Source: an uncultured Clostridia bacterium
GTDB taxonomy: Bacteria; Bacillota; Clostridia; Christensenellales; UBA1242
Reading direction: 5' to 3'
NCBI GenBank assembly: GCA_946487985.1
Contig: CAMLUY010000029.1
Span: 1-9,993, forward strand
DNA length: 9,993 nt
The notes below the pieces were generated by a model that was not told the DNA's origin, did no database searches, and saw nothing but the letters and a program-made list of their open reading frames with translations. The translations under genes were made by a program, and so were the position numbers. Of the stretch, positions 1 to 6,176 are shown one piece after another. Position 1 is the stretch's first letter. Each line of letters opens with the position of its first letter.

Positions 1-48
1 CACAACAAAAAACGCGAAGCAATTAATGGCATTGAAAACGAAATGTAA
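1..48 (+). CDS. C-terminal tail of an unidentified protein (partial, 5' end outside window)
   Basis: Reading frame 1 is open from the first base to a TAA at 46-48 and encodes HNKKREAINGIENEM. This hydrophilic, charged peptide looks like a normal protein C-terminus. The stop is followed 32 bases later by an intrinsic terminator oriented correctly for this strand, which supports a real gene end here. A second frame is also open through the terminator stem to about position 139, but it reads across the hairpin and is less credible. Fifteen residues are too few to assign a family or function. Confidence 0.5.
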   Translation, partial: HNKKREAINGIENEM

Positions 49-80
49 TTTAGTACAATTAACTATTAAAAAACAAAAAA

Positions 81-125
81 AGAGTTGTATTTATAGGAGT
101 CTGCTCCAAGATACAACTCTTTTTA
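81..125. terminator. Bidirectional intrinsic terminator
   Basis: A perfect 10-bp stem (AGAGTTGTAT at 81-90 with ATACAACTCT at 111-120) encloses a second small GGAG/CTCC stem (96-99 with 104-107). On the plus strand it is followed by TTTTT (121-125). On the minus strand it is followed by a T-run, the complement of the A-rich stretch at 67-80. It sits between the tail of a plus-strand gene ending at 48 and the minus-strand operon ending at 142, so it can stop transcription from both sides. Confidence 0.85.
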
Positions 126-141
126 TTTTCACAAAATAATA

Positions 142-1566
142 TTAAATTCTGATGTAGTGATTTTTTCTGCGAAGCAGCCAGTTCACAACGGTGAATAGCG
201 CCATGATAGCCAACCAAATGAATACCGCAGCCGCTGCATGCACGGATGCTACGCCAATAAAGTCAAGCAGCATCGACAAAATGATAGTTGTAACATAGGT
301 CAAAATCGCATTGCTGCCCCAGATTGCGAAAAAGCTGAATTTTGGTTGCCAGTTGTTGAGCATATTCAGTCCGCCCCAAACCATTGAAGAAATGCTTGCG
401 CAGAAAAGTGCATACACAGGTGTGCAGCCACGCTTTGCAGCAATGAAATCAAAGGAAACAATCAAGACTACTGAAATCAGCAGCATCAGAGATGAAAACA
501 CCCAATATCGTTTGTCATCTTTGAGCTCAGCAAATACAGAGCCAAGAAGAAGTATGCAAGCCCAGCTAAAACCACCAAATATACCGCCTTCAAGAATGCT
601 TTTTGCAAGTGGGAAAAGTCCATTTTGCATCAAAACGGTCATGACTACTAATATGATTGACGCGATAGTCAGTCTGCCCCACTTATCAAACTTGACAAAA
701 GGCAGCGCAATCAATCCTGCAAGTCCAATATTTTGAAGAGTATCCCACAGCCAACTGCCATAGCGCGTGCCGTCTGCTGGCGCTGTGATCTTTTCGCCAG
801 TACTGACAAGAATGAAATAAATTGCAAGTACACCTGCAATGGCCAAGAAATATCTGAGCATTGCTGATGCGATCTTTTTGAATTTTTCATTTTTCACGAA
901 CAGTGAGATGATCATCACAATCAAAAGCGCGATTGCAATCCAAAGCATTATGCCAAAAACTTTGGCGTTGGTATCAAGCTGAGCGAAAGTTTTGCCGCCA
1001 TCAAACACCTTTGCCCAACCATCAGAAAAGCCATTTATCAGTATACCGATACCAATCAGTGCGAGAAATCTTGTTGCAAGTTGCCAAAAGGACATACGAG
1101 TGCCGAACTTTTGTTCGCGTGATTTAAAGCTGCGCACCATTGTCAGACCTATAACAAAGATGAACATTGCTGCAAACAGGTCGGCAAAAGATACGCCTGG
1201 CAAAATTTGAAAGCCATCAGCACCATGCTCTACAACTGGTGCAAGAAAGTCAAAGCATGAAAACAGCGGAAGTATGAATGAGCAAACCATCAAAAACATG
1301 CAAATGCCGCGGAAACGGTCAATTGAAAGAATACGTTCCTTTTTCGCTGGCATTTGAACAACATCTTTATCTTTTGTGTCTGCTGTTTTTATTCGCTCCT
1401 TCTTTTGTATTTTTTCAGCTGCTGCTGCTTCTTGTGCAGGCTGAGCCTGCTCTGTCTGAGCCGCGCTTTCGTCAATAACAGCGATTTCAGATTCGTTTTG
1501 CGCGGTCTGAATTACACCATCGCTTTTTGACTGAGTTGCGGCCGTTTGCTTTTTGTCTTTTTTCAT
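142..1566 (-). CDS. HGSNAT/DUF5009-like multi-pass membrane acyltransferase, paralogue 1
   Basis: A 474-residue integral membrane protein. Residues 1-78 are a hydrophilic, presumably cytoplasmic extension rich in Lys, Gln, Ala and Glu. After it come about eleven hydrophobic segments. The first is preceded by SIDRFRG (81-87), which matches the R-x-x-S-x-D-x-F-R-G entry motif of heparan-alpha-glucosaminide N-acetyltransferase-like and DUF5009 proteins. A second signature, GVSFADLFAAMFIFVIG (124-140), matches the G-x-T-x-A-D-L...F-x-F-x-x-G motif of that family. His114, just before it, is kept in the neighbouring paralogue and lies where the family places its acetyl-accepting histidine. Family members move an acetyl or acyl group across the membrane; the acceptor here is unknown. 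The start is firm: AGGAGG lies 5 bases upstream of the ATG, 12 bp after the stop of the preceding gene. It is the last gene of a three-gene operon. The fold class is fairly certain; the substrate is not. Confidence 0.82.
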   Translation of the reverse strand: MKKDKKQTAATQSKSDGVIQTAQNESEIAVIDESAAQTEQAQPAQEAAAAEKIQKKERIKTADTKDKDVVQMPAKKERILSIDRFRGICMFLMVCSFILPLFSCFDFLAPVVEHGADGFQILPGVSFADLFAAMFIFVIGLTMVRSFKSREQKFGTRMSFWQLATRFLALIGIGILINGFSDGWAKVFDGGKTFAQLDTNAKVFGIMLWIAIALLIVMIISLFVKNEKFKKIASAMLRYFLAIAGVLAIYFILVSTGEKITAPADGTRYGSWLWDTLQNIGLAGLIALPFVKFDKWGRLTIASIILVVMTVLMQNGLFPLAKSILEGGIFGGFSWACILLLGSVFAELKDDKRYWVFSSLMLLISVVLIVSFDFIAAKRGCTPVYALFCASISSMVWGGLNMLNNWQPKFSFFAIWGSNAILTYVTTIILSMLLDFIGVASVHAAAAVFIWLAIMALFTVVNWLLRRKNHYIRI

Positions 1567-1578
1567 TTGTTCCTCCTT

Positions 1579-2853
1579 TTAAAGACTTATTGATTTTTTC
1601 TTCCGTGCGAGAAGATATGCAATTGCAGTCAAAAGCACAACTGCAATAATGCCTTGTATTGCTGCAAGAGCCCAGCTTGCGCCAGCAAGCGCGCTCTCTG
1701 GCATAAATGATGTGTATACGCCAATTACAAAGAATTCAACCAAAAACATTATTATTGGGTTTTTGCCCCACCAAACGAGAAACTCAAACTTCCATGTGAT
1801 GTATTTATCAACAATATCAAAAAGGAAGAATATTACTCCGCTCAGCCCTACACCGACCAAGATAAATGTTGGCGAGCAGCTGCCGAGGTTGATTACGCCC
1901 AGCCACTGGGTCAAGAAGACGCCAAGTGCGCAGAACACAGCCGAAAGAGTAAACGCTATGTCTTTGCGCTTCATGAAATAAAAGTCAGCAATCATCATGT
2001 CAAAAATCAGCATTGCGCCCCAACCGAAGCCGCCGATTGTTCCGCCATGAACGATGACGTCAAGCCATGCTTTGTTGTTGTCAATTTGATGAAAAACAGT
2101 GAAAGCAACAAAGATTGTCATTGCCCCAATCAGTTTCACCCACCATTTTGATTTTACAAACGGGAATGCGACAAGTATGGCAAAGCCAATCCCCTGCAAT
2201 GTCACCCAATAGTTGTACTTGAACGCATTAAAGTCGTTTGCTATGGCAAAAAAGTCAATAGTGGTTATGATGATATTCATGATACCAAGGCAGGAAAGAG
2301 CTAAATAGAATATGTGTTCTGCCGGAATGGAAAGCTTTTTCTTCCATGACGGTATTAATGCAAGAAGGCGCAAAATCAACCCAACAATTGCAATGATTGA
2401 AAAGGCAAGTACGGTGTAATCAAAAGCATTGAGTTTGTAGCCATCCATGCTGTCGATGACTTTATTGCACATGTCAAGAAATGTGCCAAGACCAATGATT
2501 GAGAGGGCACGCTCTGCATAGTGGATGATTGCATGTTTTGTGCCGTAAAGTTTTTGCCATTTTGTGAACGATAATGTAAATGTCAAACCGATTGCAAAAA
2601 TGAAAGCTGGCGCAATGATGTCGGCAAGCGTCATGCCTGGCAAAATCACTATGCCCTTGTCAAGCGAATGCTCGGCAAGTCGTGACAGTATGCCAAGACT
2701 TGGGAAATTTTTGAGAAACTGAAAAATCAGCATGCAAAAAACGCAAAAACCACGAAATCTGTCAATGCTTTTAATGCGTTTTGTTGCCACATTTTCCTCA
2801 GCCGATTGCGAATTTTGCAATGTTGTTGTATCTGAAACAATAGTTTTTTTCAT
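1579..2853 (-). CDS. HGSNAT/DUF5009-like multi-pass membrane acyltransferase, paralogue 2
   Basis: A 424-residue polytopic membrane protein clearly paralogous to the next gene. Shared blocks, in order, are SIDRFRG (29-35), EH followed by ILPGMTLAD (61-62 and 70-78), FIFAIGLT (84-91), W-x-x-LQGIGFA...PFVK (216-234), GG-x-IGGFGW (270-278), CSP (326-328) and WWGKNPII (361-368). Its N-terminus is only about 27 residues long, without the Lys/Gln/Ala-rich extension of the partner. His62 corresponds to His114 of paralogue 1. Its role is inferred as transmembrane transfer of an acyl group to an extracytoplasmic acceptor, from family resemblance only. The start has a run of six G (2860-2865) six bases upstream of the ATG. 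That run directly abuts the stop of the acyl ligase gene, so translation is probably coupled. The gap to paralogue 1 is again 12 bp. The two copies probably arose by tandem duplication and may act as a pair or on different substrates. Confidence 0.82.
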   Translation of the reverse strand: MKKTIVSDTTTLQNSQSAEENVATKRIKSIDRFRGFCVFCMLIFQFLKNFPSLGILSRLAEHSLDKGIVILPGMTLADIIAPAFIFAIGLTFTLSFTKWQKLYGTKHAIIHYAERALSIIGLGTFLDMCNKVIDSMDGYKLNAFDYTVLAFSIIAIVGLILRLLALIPSWKKKLSIPAEHIFYLALSCLGIMNIIITTIDFFAIANDFNAFKYNYWVTLQGIGFAILVAFPFVKSKWWVKLIGAMTIFVAFTVFHQIDNNKAWLDVIVHGGTIGGFGWGAMLIFDMMIADFYFMKRKDIAFTLSAVFCALGVFLTQWLGVINLGSCSPTFILVGVGLSGVIFFLFDIVDKYITWKFEFLVWWGKNPIIMFLVEFFVIGVYTSFMPESALAGASWALAAIQGIIAVVLLTAIAYLLARKKKSISL

Positions 2854-2865
2854 GCTATACCCCCC

Positions 2866-4455
2866 TTACCTTATTTCAAGTTTTTTGAAATCAACTTTGC
2901 CAAAATTGGTTCTTGGCATTACATCCAAGACCTCAATCAAGCGCGGTACGGCGTATTTGATAAGGTTCTTTTTGCAAAGAGTGATGATTTCTCTTTTGAT
3001 TTTCTCTTCGCCTGTGCTTGCATCTTTGATAGTGATGTACAGTTTTATGTAGGTTTTGTCGTTGTAGTGATATGGCACAGCACATGCCTCATCAATAAAA
3101 TCAAACTTCTTTACCAAGTTTTCAATTTCGGACGGGAAGATGTTGATGGCATTGATTTTTATTGAGCGCTTGCGTCTGTCGAGAATGTAAAGAAAGCCGT
3201 CTTCGTCCATATAGCCAAGGTCGCCACTTTTGACCCATTTCATTCCATCACGATGAACAAAGCCGTTTGTTTCGTTCAGATAGCCCCTCATCACAGATGG
3301 CGAACCGACCGCAATCTCGCCAATAGTGTTTGGCGCGAGCAAATTATTGTCATCGTCCCATATTTCAATTTTTGTATCAGGGATTGCCTTCCCACAGCTG
3401 TATGGTCTGTAATTTTCAAAGGTGTTGCAGGCACAAACGCTTGACACCTCTGTCAGTCCGTAGCCGCGAAACAGTCGCGCTGAGGCGTTGTATTTTTTTA
3501 GAACTGTATCAAAGTATTCAACAAAAGACTCGGTCAAAACGTCACCGCCGCACCAAAGGTCTTTGAGTTTTGCCAAATGTCTGCCAGCAAAGTTTTTGCA
3601 CTCAATCATCTTCTTGAACATTACAGGCACTCCCGCAAAGAAGGTGACATTGTACTTTTTGATGAGTTTGTTGAACTGCTTAGGTTTAAAGCTTGGCACT
3701 AAAATCAAGCTGTACTGATTTGTCAGGCAGGTATGAACTGAAACGCCAAGTCCGTATGCGTGAAAGATTGGCAGCGCGACAAGTGAGTATTCGCTTCCTT
3801 CCCCGCGGACCTTGCGAGTGTACATTTTTTCAAGCGATACGCTCAGGTCATTGAGAGCGTTGTTTTGAAGCTCGATAATCTTTGGCTGACCACTTGTGCC
3901 GCCGCTGTGCATAGTGCAGACAACATCTTCGCCTTTGCCCTCGATTTCGGTTGGCTGAACATTTTTGTTGTGCCTAATCAGCTTTGCGTATTTGATAGAC
4001 TTTTTGTATGTACGGCATTTTGAAAATGCAAAAATCAAAAACAACAGCTTGCGCCAAATGACATAGTTGGAAATTGAGCAGTTGATGAGAATCTGATTCA
4101 GCGATGCAAGGTCTTTGTGATTTTTTATCAATATGTCATAGTACATCAAGCCCTTTGAATTTGTCTGCTTTAAATTTTCACGCAGCTGGTCAAGCGGCAG
4201 CAATGGGTGAACAATGTTCGCAACAATGCCCAGTTTTGAGCATGCATAAAAAGCCACAAGTGCCTGCGGACAAGTTGGAAGATAGATTGTCAGTACGTCG
4301 CCTTTTTTAAAGCCCAAGTTTTTTAGTGATATAGAAAAATCATCGATGTTTTTGATGAATGTCTTGACTGAAATTTTGTGCTCATTAAAAATGATGTTGC
4401 CTTTCTTTAAGTCAACACTATTCAAAAGCATTTCATAACAAGTTATGTTTTTCAT
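2866..4455 (-). CDS. AMP-dependent acyl-CoA synthetase / acyl-adenylating ligase
   Basis: A 529-residue member of the ANL superfamily (acyl-CoA synthetases, NRPS adenylation domains), of normal length for a fatty acyl-CoA ligase. Visible motifs are the nucleotide-binding loop HSGGTSGQPK (183-192), GYGLTE (331-336), SGDLGYMDEDG (410-420), the hinge region LDRRKRSIK (425-433) followed by IFPSEIE (439-445), and the catalytic C-terminal lysine in NFGK (Lys520). The enzyme should form an acyl-adenylate from a carboxylic acid and ATP, then pass the acyl group to CoA or another thiol. The chain specificity cannot be read. Two usual glycines differ: the hinge G-R is Asp426-Arg427, and the K-x-x-G glycine is Ala436. 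There is no fused carrier domain. The start has AGAGGAG just upstream (4459-4465). It is the first gene of the operon with the two membrane acyltransferase-like genes, suggesting it supplies their activated acyl group. A medium- or long-chain acyl-CoA ligase is the best guess. Confidence 0.88.
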   Translation of the reverse strand: MKNITCYEMLLNSVDLKKGNIIFNEHKISVKTFIKNIDDFSISLKNLGFKKGDVLTIYLPTCPQALVAFYACSKLGIVANIVHPLLPLDQLRENLKQTNSKGLMYYDILIKNHKDLASLNQILINCSISNYVIWRKLLFLIFAFSKCRTYKKSIKYAKLIRHNKNVQPTEIEGKGEDVVCTMHSGGTSGQPKIIELQNNALNDLSVSLEKMYTRKVRGEGSEYSLVALPIFHAYGLGVSVHTCLTNQYSLILVPSFKPKQFNKLIKKYNVTFFAGVPVMFKKMIECKNFAGRHLAKLKDLWCGGDVLTESFVEYFDTVLKKYNASARLFRGYGLTEVSSVCACNTFENYRPYSCGKAIPDTKIEIWDDDNNLLAPNTIGEIAVGSPSVMRGYLNETNGFVHRDGMKWVKSGDLGYMDEDGFLYILDRRKRSIKINAINIFPSEIENLVKKFDFIDEACAVPYHYNDKTYIKLYITIKDASTGEEKIKREIITLCKKNLIKYAVPRLIEVLDVMPRTNFGKVDFKKLEIR

Positions 4456-4473
4456 TGACTCCTCTGCAAATAC

Positions 4474-4488
4474 TATGATTTAATCATA
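4474..4488. promoter_or_regulatory. 15-bp palindrome, possible operator of the acyl ligase operon
   Basis: TATGATTTAATCATA has perfect 7-base arms around one central base. It lies 19 bases upstream of the acyl ligase start codon. It fully covers the possible minus-strand -10 element TATGAT (4483-4488), or would sit just downstream of the alternative -10 TATAAT (4494-4499). This is a typical position for a repressor site. No regulator gene is present in the window, so the role is inference. Confidence 0.35.
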
Positions 4489-4511
4489 ACACAATTATAC
4501 AAAATAACCAA
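4483..4511 (-). promoter_or_regulatory. Candidate promoter of the acyl ligase/acyltransferase operon
   Basis: On the minus strand, TTGGTT (4506-4511) is separated by 17 bases from TATGAT (4483-4488), followed by the strong ribosome binding site at 4459-4465. A perfect TATAAT at 4494-4499 is an alternative -10, but its 17-base-upstream hexamer (ATCTAT) is poor. A perfect TTGACA at 4553-4558 is too far from either to pair. The region is very AT-rich, so chance matches are likely. Confidence 0.35.
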
Positions 4512-4629
4512 ATAAAATAGATAATTTTACCTAAAAAGGCAAAAAAATTATTTGTCAAAAAAAATAAGTGAACTATTAATCAAATTGCTCGAAAAAAATC
4601 ATTTTTTTTATAAAAATAAAGTTTTTTAG

Positions 4630-4658
4630 TTGAAATATTTGTAAATTGCATGTAAAAT
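4630..4658 (+). promoter_or_regulatory. Promoter of the VanZ-family gene
   Basis: TTGAAA (4630-4635) and TAAAAT (4653-4658) are separated by exactly 17 bases and lie about 30 bases upstream of the VanZ start codon. This is a good sigma-A-type match on the plus strand. A transcript would start near 4665, leaving a leader of roughly 25 bases. The divergent acyl ligase promoter lies about 120 bases away in the same intergenic region. Confidence 0.5.
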
Positions 4659-4677
4659 TGTCATATAAATTGCAAAT

Positions 4678-4682
4678 GGGAG
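4678..4682 (+). promoter_or_regulatory. Ribosome binding site that sets the VanZ start
   Basis: GGGAG directly abuts a first ATG at 4683, with zero spacing, and lies six bases before a second in-frame ATG at 4689. Only the second has workable spacing, so 4689 is preferred as the start. Confidence 0.6.
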
Positions 4683-4688
4683 ATGAAA

Positions 4689-5255
4689 ATGATTTCTGTA
4701 AGTACCACCCTAGCCATTATTTTAACGGTCTTTTGCTTTATTGTCTTGCCAGTCGTGTTGATGCTGTGCATAAAAAACGTCAAGGTTCTGACCATTATAA
4801 CCTGCGTGATGACAATTATTTTTGTTGGCGGGCTGTGTGTTTGCGTGTTCGCTACGGTCAGCATAAGTAAAGATGTAGTCACTATTCAGTTTGTCAATAA
4901 TGGGCGTTGGTGCGCAAAGACCATTAACTTTTTTTCAATTCTTCAAAAAAATGATATATTGATCAATCTCTGCATGTTGTTTCCGCTTGGTGCATTTTTT
5001 GTAGTGCTTGCGCAGCAAAGCAAATTAAAATTTCAACTGCTATGGTCACTTTTGGCTGGGCTGGCTGTTGGACTGTTCATTGAAACATGGCAGTTCATTT
5101 TGCCAGTAAACAGAAGCGTACAGCTGAGCGATGCTGTTTTCAATGCCATCAGCGTGTTTATTGGCGCAACTTGGTACTGGCTTATATGGCAAATCAGAAA
5201 GAAAATATTTAAAGAGCAACCAAATGAAGACCAATCAAACGAGGAGCAAATTTGA
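4689..5255 (+). CDS. VanZ-family membrane protein
   Basis: A 188-residue protein from the ATG at 4689 (190 residues from the ATG at 4683). It has two N-terminal hydrophobic segments (about 5-28 and 35-57), a short exposed loop, then two or three more. The VanZ-like core is visible: N-L-C-M-L-F-PLG (93-101), where the family has N-x-x-x-F-x-PLG; E132 and Q135 in ETWQ; and NRSVQLSDAVFN (141-152), matching the family's R-x-x-x-x-x-D-x-x-x-N ending. The tail after about residue 170 is charged and rich in Glu, Asn and Gln. VanZ in vancomycin clusters confers low-level teicoplanin resistance. Most family members are unlinked to vancomycin genes, and no van genes are present here, so a resistance role should not be assumed. 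It has its own promoter, is divergent from the acyl ligase operon and converges on the YhhN gene. Confidence 0.82.
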   Translation: MISVSTTLAIILTVFCFIVLPVVLMLCIKNVKVLTIITCVMTIIFVGGLCVCVFATVSISKDVVTIQFVNNGRWCAKTINFFSILQKNDILINLCMLFPLGAFFVVLAQQSKLKFQLLWSLLAGLAVGLFIETWQFILPVNRSVQLSDAVFNAISVFIGATWYWLIWQIRKKIFKEQPNEDQSNEEQI

Positions 5256-5312
5256 AATTACACCGAAATTTTGATTTTTTGCACAAATTTTTATTAAATA
5301 GCGTTAAAATAT

Positions 5313-5343
5313 AAAAAAGTTTGGATAAATTCCAAACTTTTTT
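5313..5343. terminator. Bidirectional intrinsic terminator between VanZ and YhhN genes
   Basis: AAAAAAGTTTGGA (5313-5325) pairs perfectly with TCCAAACTTTTTT (5331-5343) around a five-base loop TAAAT. The arms carry A and T runs, so either strand ends in a U-tract (T run to 5344 on the plus strand, complement of 5313-5318 on the minus strand). The TAA stop of the YhhN gene (5343-5345) touches the outer arm, so that gene's last codons lie against the hairpin. Confidence 0.85.
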
Positions 5344-6068
5344 TATTCAGTAAGCATATTTTTGTTTGCTTCATCAGGTTTGTTTTTGTTTGTATCAACA
5401 GCCTGATTTTTATTTGCAAAGGTAAAAATTGAAAAGCCAAGAAGAAACTCTGCCGGATAGTAAAGCGCAAGACAGATGATTCCAACGACTGGCAAGGATG
5501 CAAACACATTCAGTAGAAGCATCAGGTCGCTGAGGAAAAACATTACGCTGCCGATGAGAATAATTATATTCAAAAGGCTGCGGTTTTTGATTAAGTTTGA
5601 CAATGCCTTGCCAACCATCAATGAAATGATGAGTGCGTACAGAACTGCAACCACCTCCATCAAAGCTCCGCCAAAATCGAAGATTGGTGCAAGCACAATC
5701 AAAAGCATTGATGGAATGAATATCACAAGCCCCCAAATAAGATCTTTATAGTTGAATTTTTCAAGCATGCTATATGAAACAAAAAAGAATACATGCCCTA
5801 CTGCAAACAGCACTGCGCCTGCAATAAAGTGAATATTCAAAATGATGTCACCAAGCATTGCAAACACAAGGCCTACAAGCATCAAAATTGGGAATTGCAG
5901 TTTGGCTTTGGTTTTTATCGCGTACGCAAGGTTTACTGCGCCCACAAGCACAAACATTGCGCTGGCAAATGATTTCAAAAGAAGTGTGCCTTCAACGATG
6001 TAGGCAATATCAAGCGCGACGAGCGCAAGAAGAAGGACTAAATTTGACAATAAAACTATTTTTTTCAT
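5343..6068 (-). CDS. YhhN/TMEM86-family membrane protein (lysoplasmalogenase-like)
   Basis: A 241-residue protein with about eight hydrophobic segments filling residues 5-217. Family signatures are GLVFAMLGDIIL (66-77, Asp74), FIAGAVLFAVGHVFFF (81-96, His92), FFLSDLMLLLNVF (177-189, Ser180-Asp181) and LALYYPAEFLLGFS (200-213). Characterised members, human TMEM86B and a Legionella YhhN protein, cleave the vinyl ether bond of lysoplasmalogens, releasing a fatty aldehyde and a glycerophospho-head group. Many bacterial members are untested. The tail from about residue 218 is hydrophilic and Asn/Lys-rich. The start is supported by GGGG (6074-6077) five bases upstream. It is on the same strand as, and 108 bp downstream of, the aldehyde and alcohol dehydrogenase pair, which fits aldehyde processing. 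It probably has its own promoter, with possible read-through from the dehydrogenases. Confidence 0.83.
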   Translation of the reverse strand: MKKIVLLSNLVLLLALVALDIAYIVEGTLLLKSFASAMFVLVGAVNLAYAIKTKAKLQFPILMLVGLVFAMLGDIILNIHFIAGAVLFAVGHVFFFVSYSMLEKFNYKDLIWGLVIFIPSMLLIVLAPIFDFGGALMEVVAVLYALIISLMVGKALSNLIKNRSLLNIIILIGSVMFFLSDLMLLLNVFASLPVVGIICLALYYPAEFLLGFSIFTFANKNQAVDTNKNKPDEANKNMLTE

Positions 6069-6082
6069 GTTTTCCCCTTTAA

Positions 6083-6097
6083 AGCAGATTTACTGCT
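6083..6097 (-). other. Small hairpin in the YhhN leader
   Basis: AGCAG (6083-6087) and CTGCT (6093-6097) form a five-base-pair stem with a five-base loop. It lies between the candidate promoter and the ribosome binding site of the YhhN gene. It is too short to call a riboswitch and lacks a proper U-tract for a terminator. It may be a leader hairpin or chance. Confidence 0.25.
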
Positions 6098-6109
6098 GTT
6101 TTGTATATC

Positions 6110-6137
6110 ATTTTATTTTTTGATTGATTTTTTACAA
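6110..6137 (-). promoter_or_regulatory. Candidate promoter of the YhhN gene
   Basis: On the minus strand, TTGTAA (6132-6137) is followed after 16 bases by TAAAAT (6110-6115), about 40 bases upstream of the YhhN start. The gap of 108 bp from the aldehyde dehydrogenase stop holds no convincing terminator. It has only a 7-bp stem, TTTTGTG/CACAAAA, with a 20-base loop and no U-tract (6138-6171). Read-through from the upstream genes is therefore also possible. Confidence 0.3.
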
Positions 6138-6176
6138 TTTTGTGTTAGCATATTGTTATTATTTCACAAAACATTT

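Noticed and set aside
4549..4620. A/T homopolymer runs that could be a terminator or curved DNA upstream of VanZ
   Set aside because: Only A-run/T-run complementarity is present, with no GC-containing stem. No gene ends here.
4646..4870. 74-codon plus-strand frame before and within the VanZ gene
   Set aside because: It overlaps the VanZ gene in another frame, lacks a ribosome binding site, and its translation has no membrane or domain features. The VanZ frame has the family motifs.
4689..5255. Glycopeptide resistance gene vanZ
   Set aside because: The family motifs are present, but no vanR, vanS, vanH, vanA or vanX-type gene is in the window. Most VanZ-family proteins are not part of resistance clusters.
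6138..6171. Possible terminator after the aldehyde dehydrogenase
   Set aside because: The TTTTGTG/CACAAAA stem is AT-rich with a 20-base loop and no U-tract on the minus strand.
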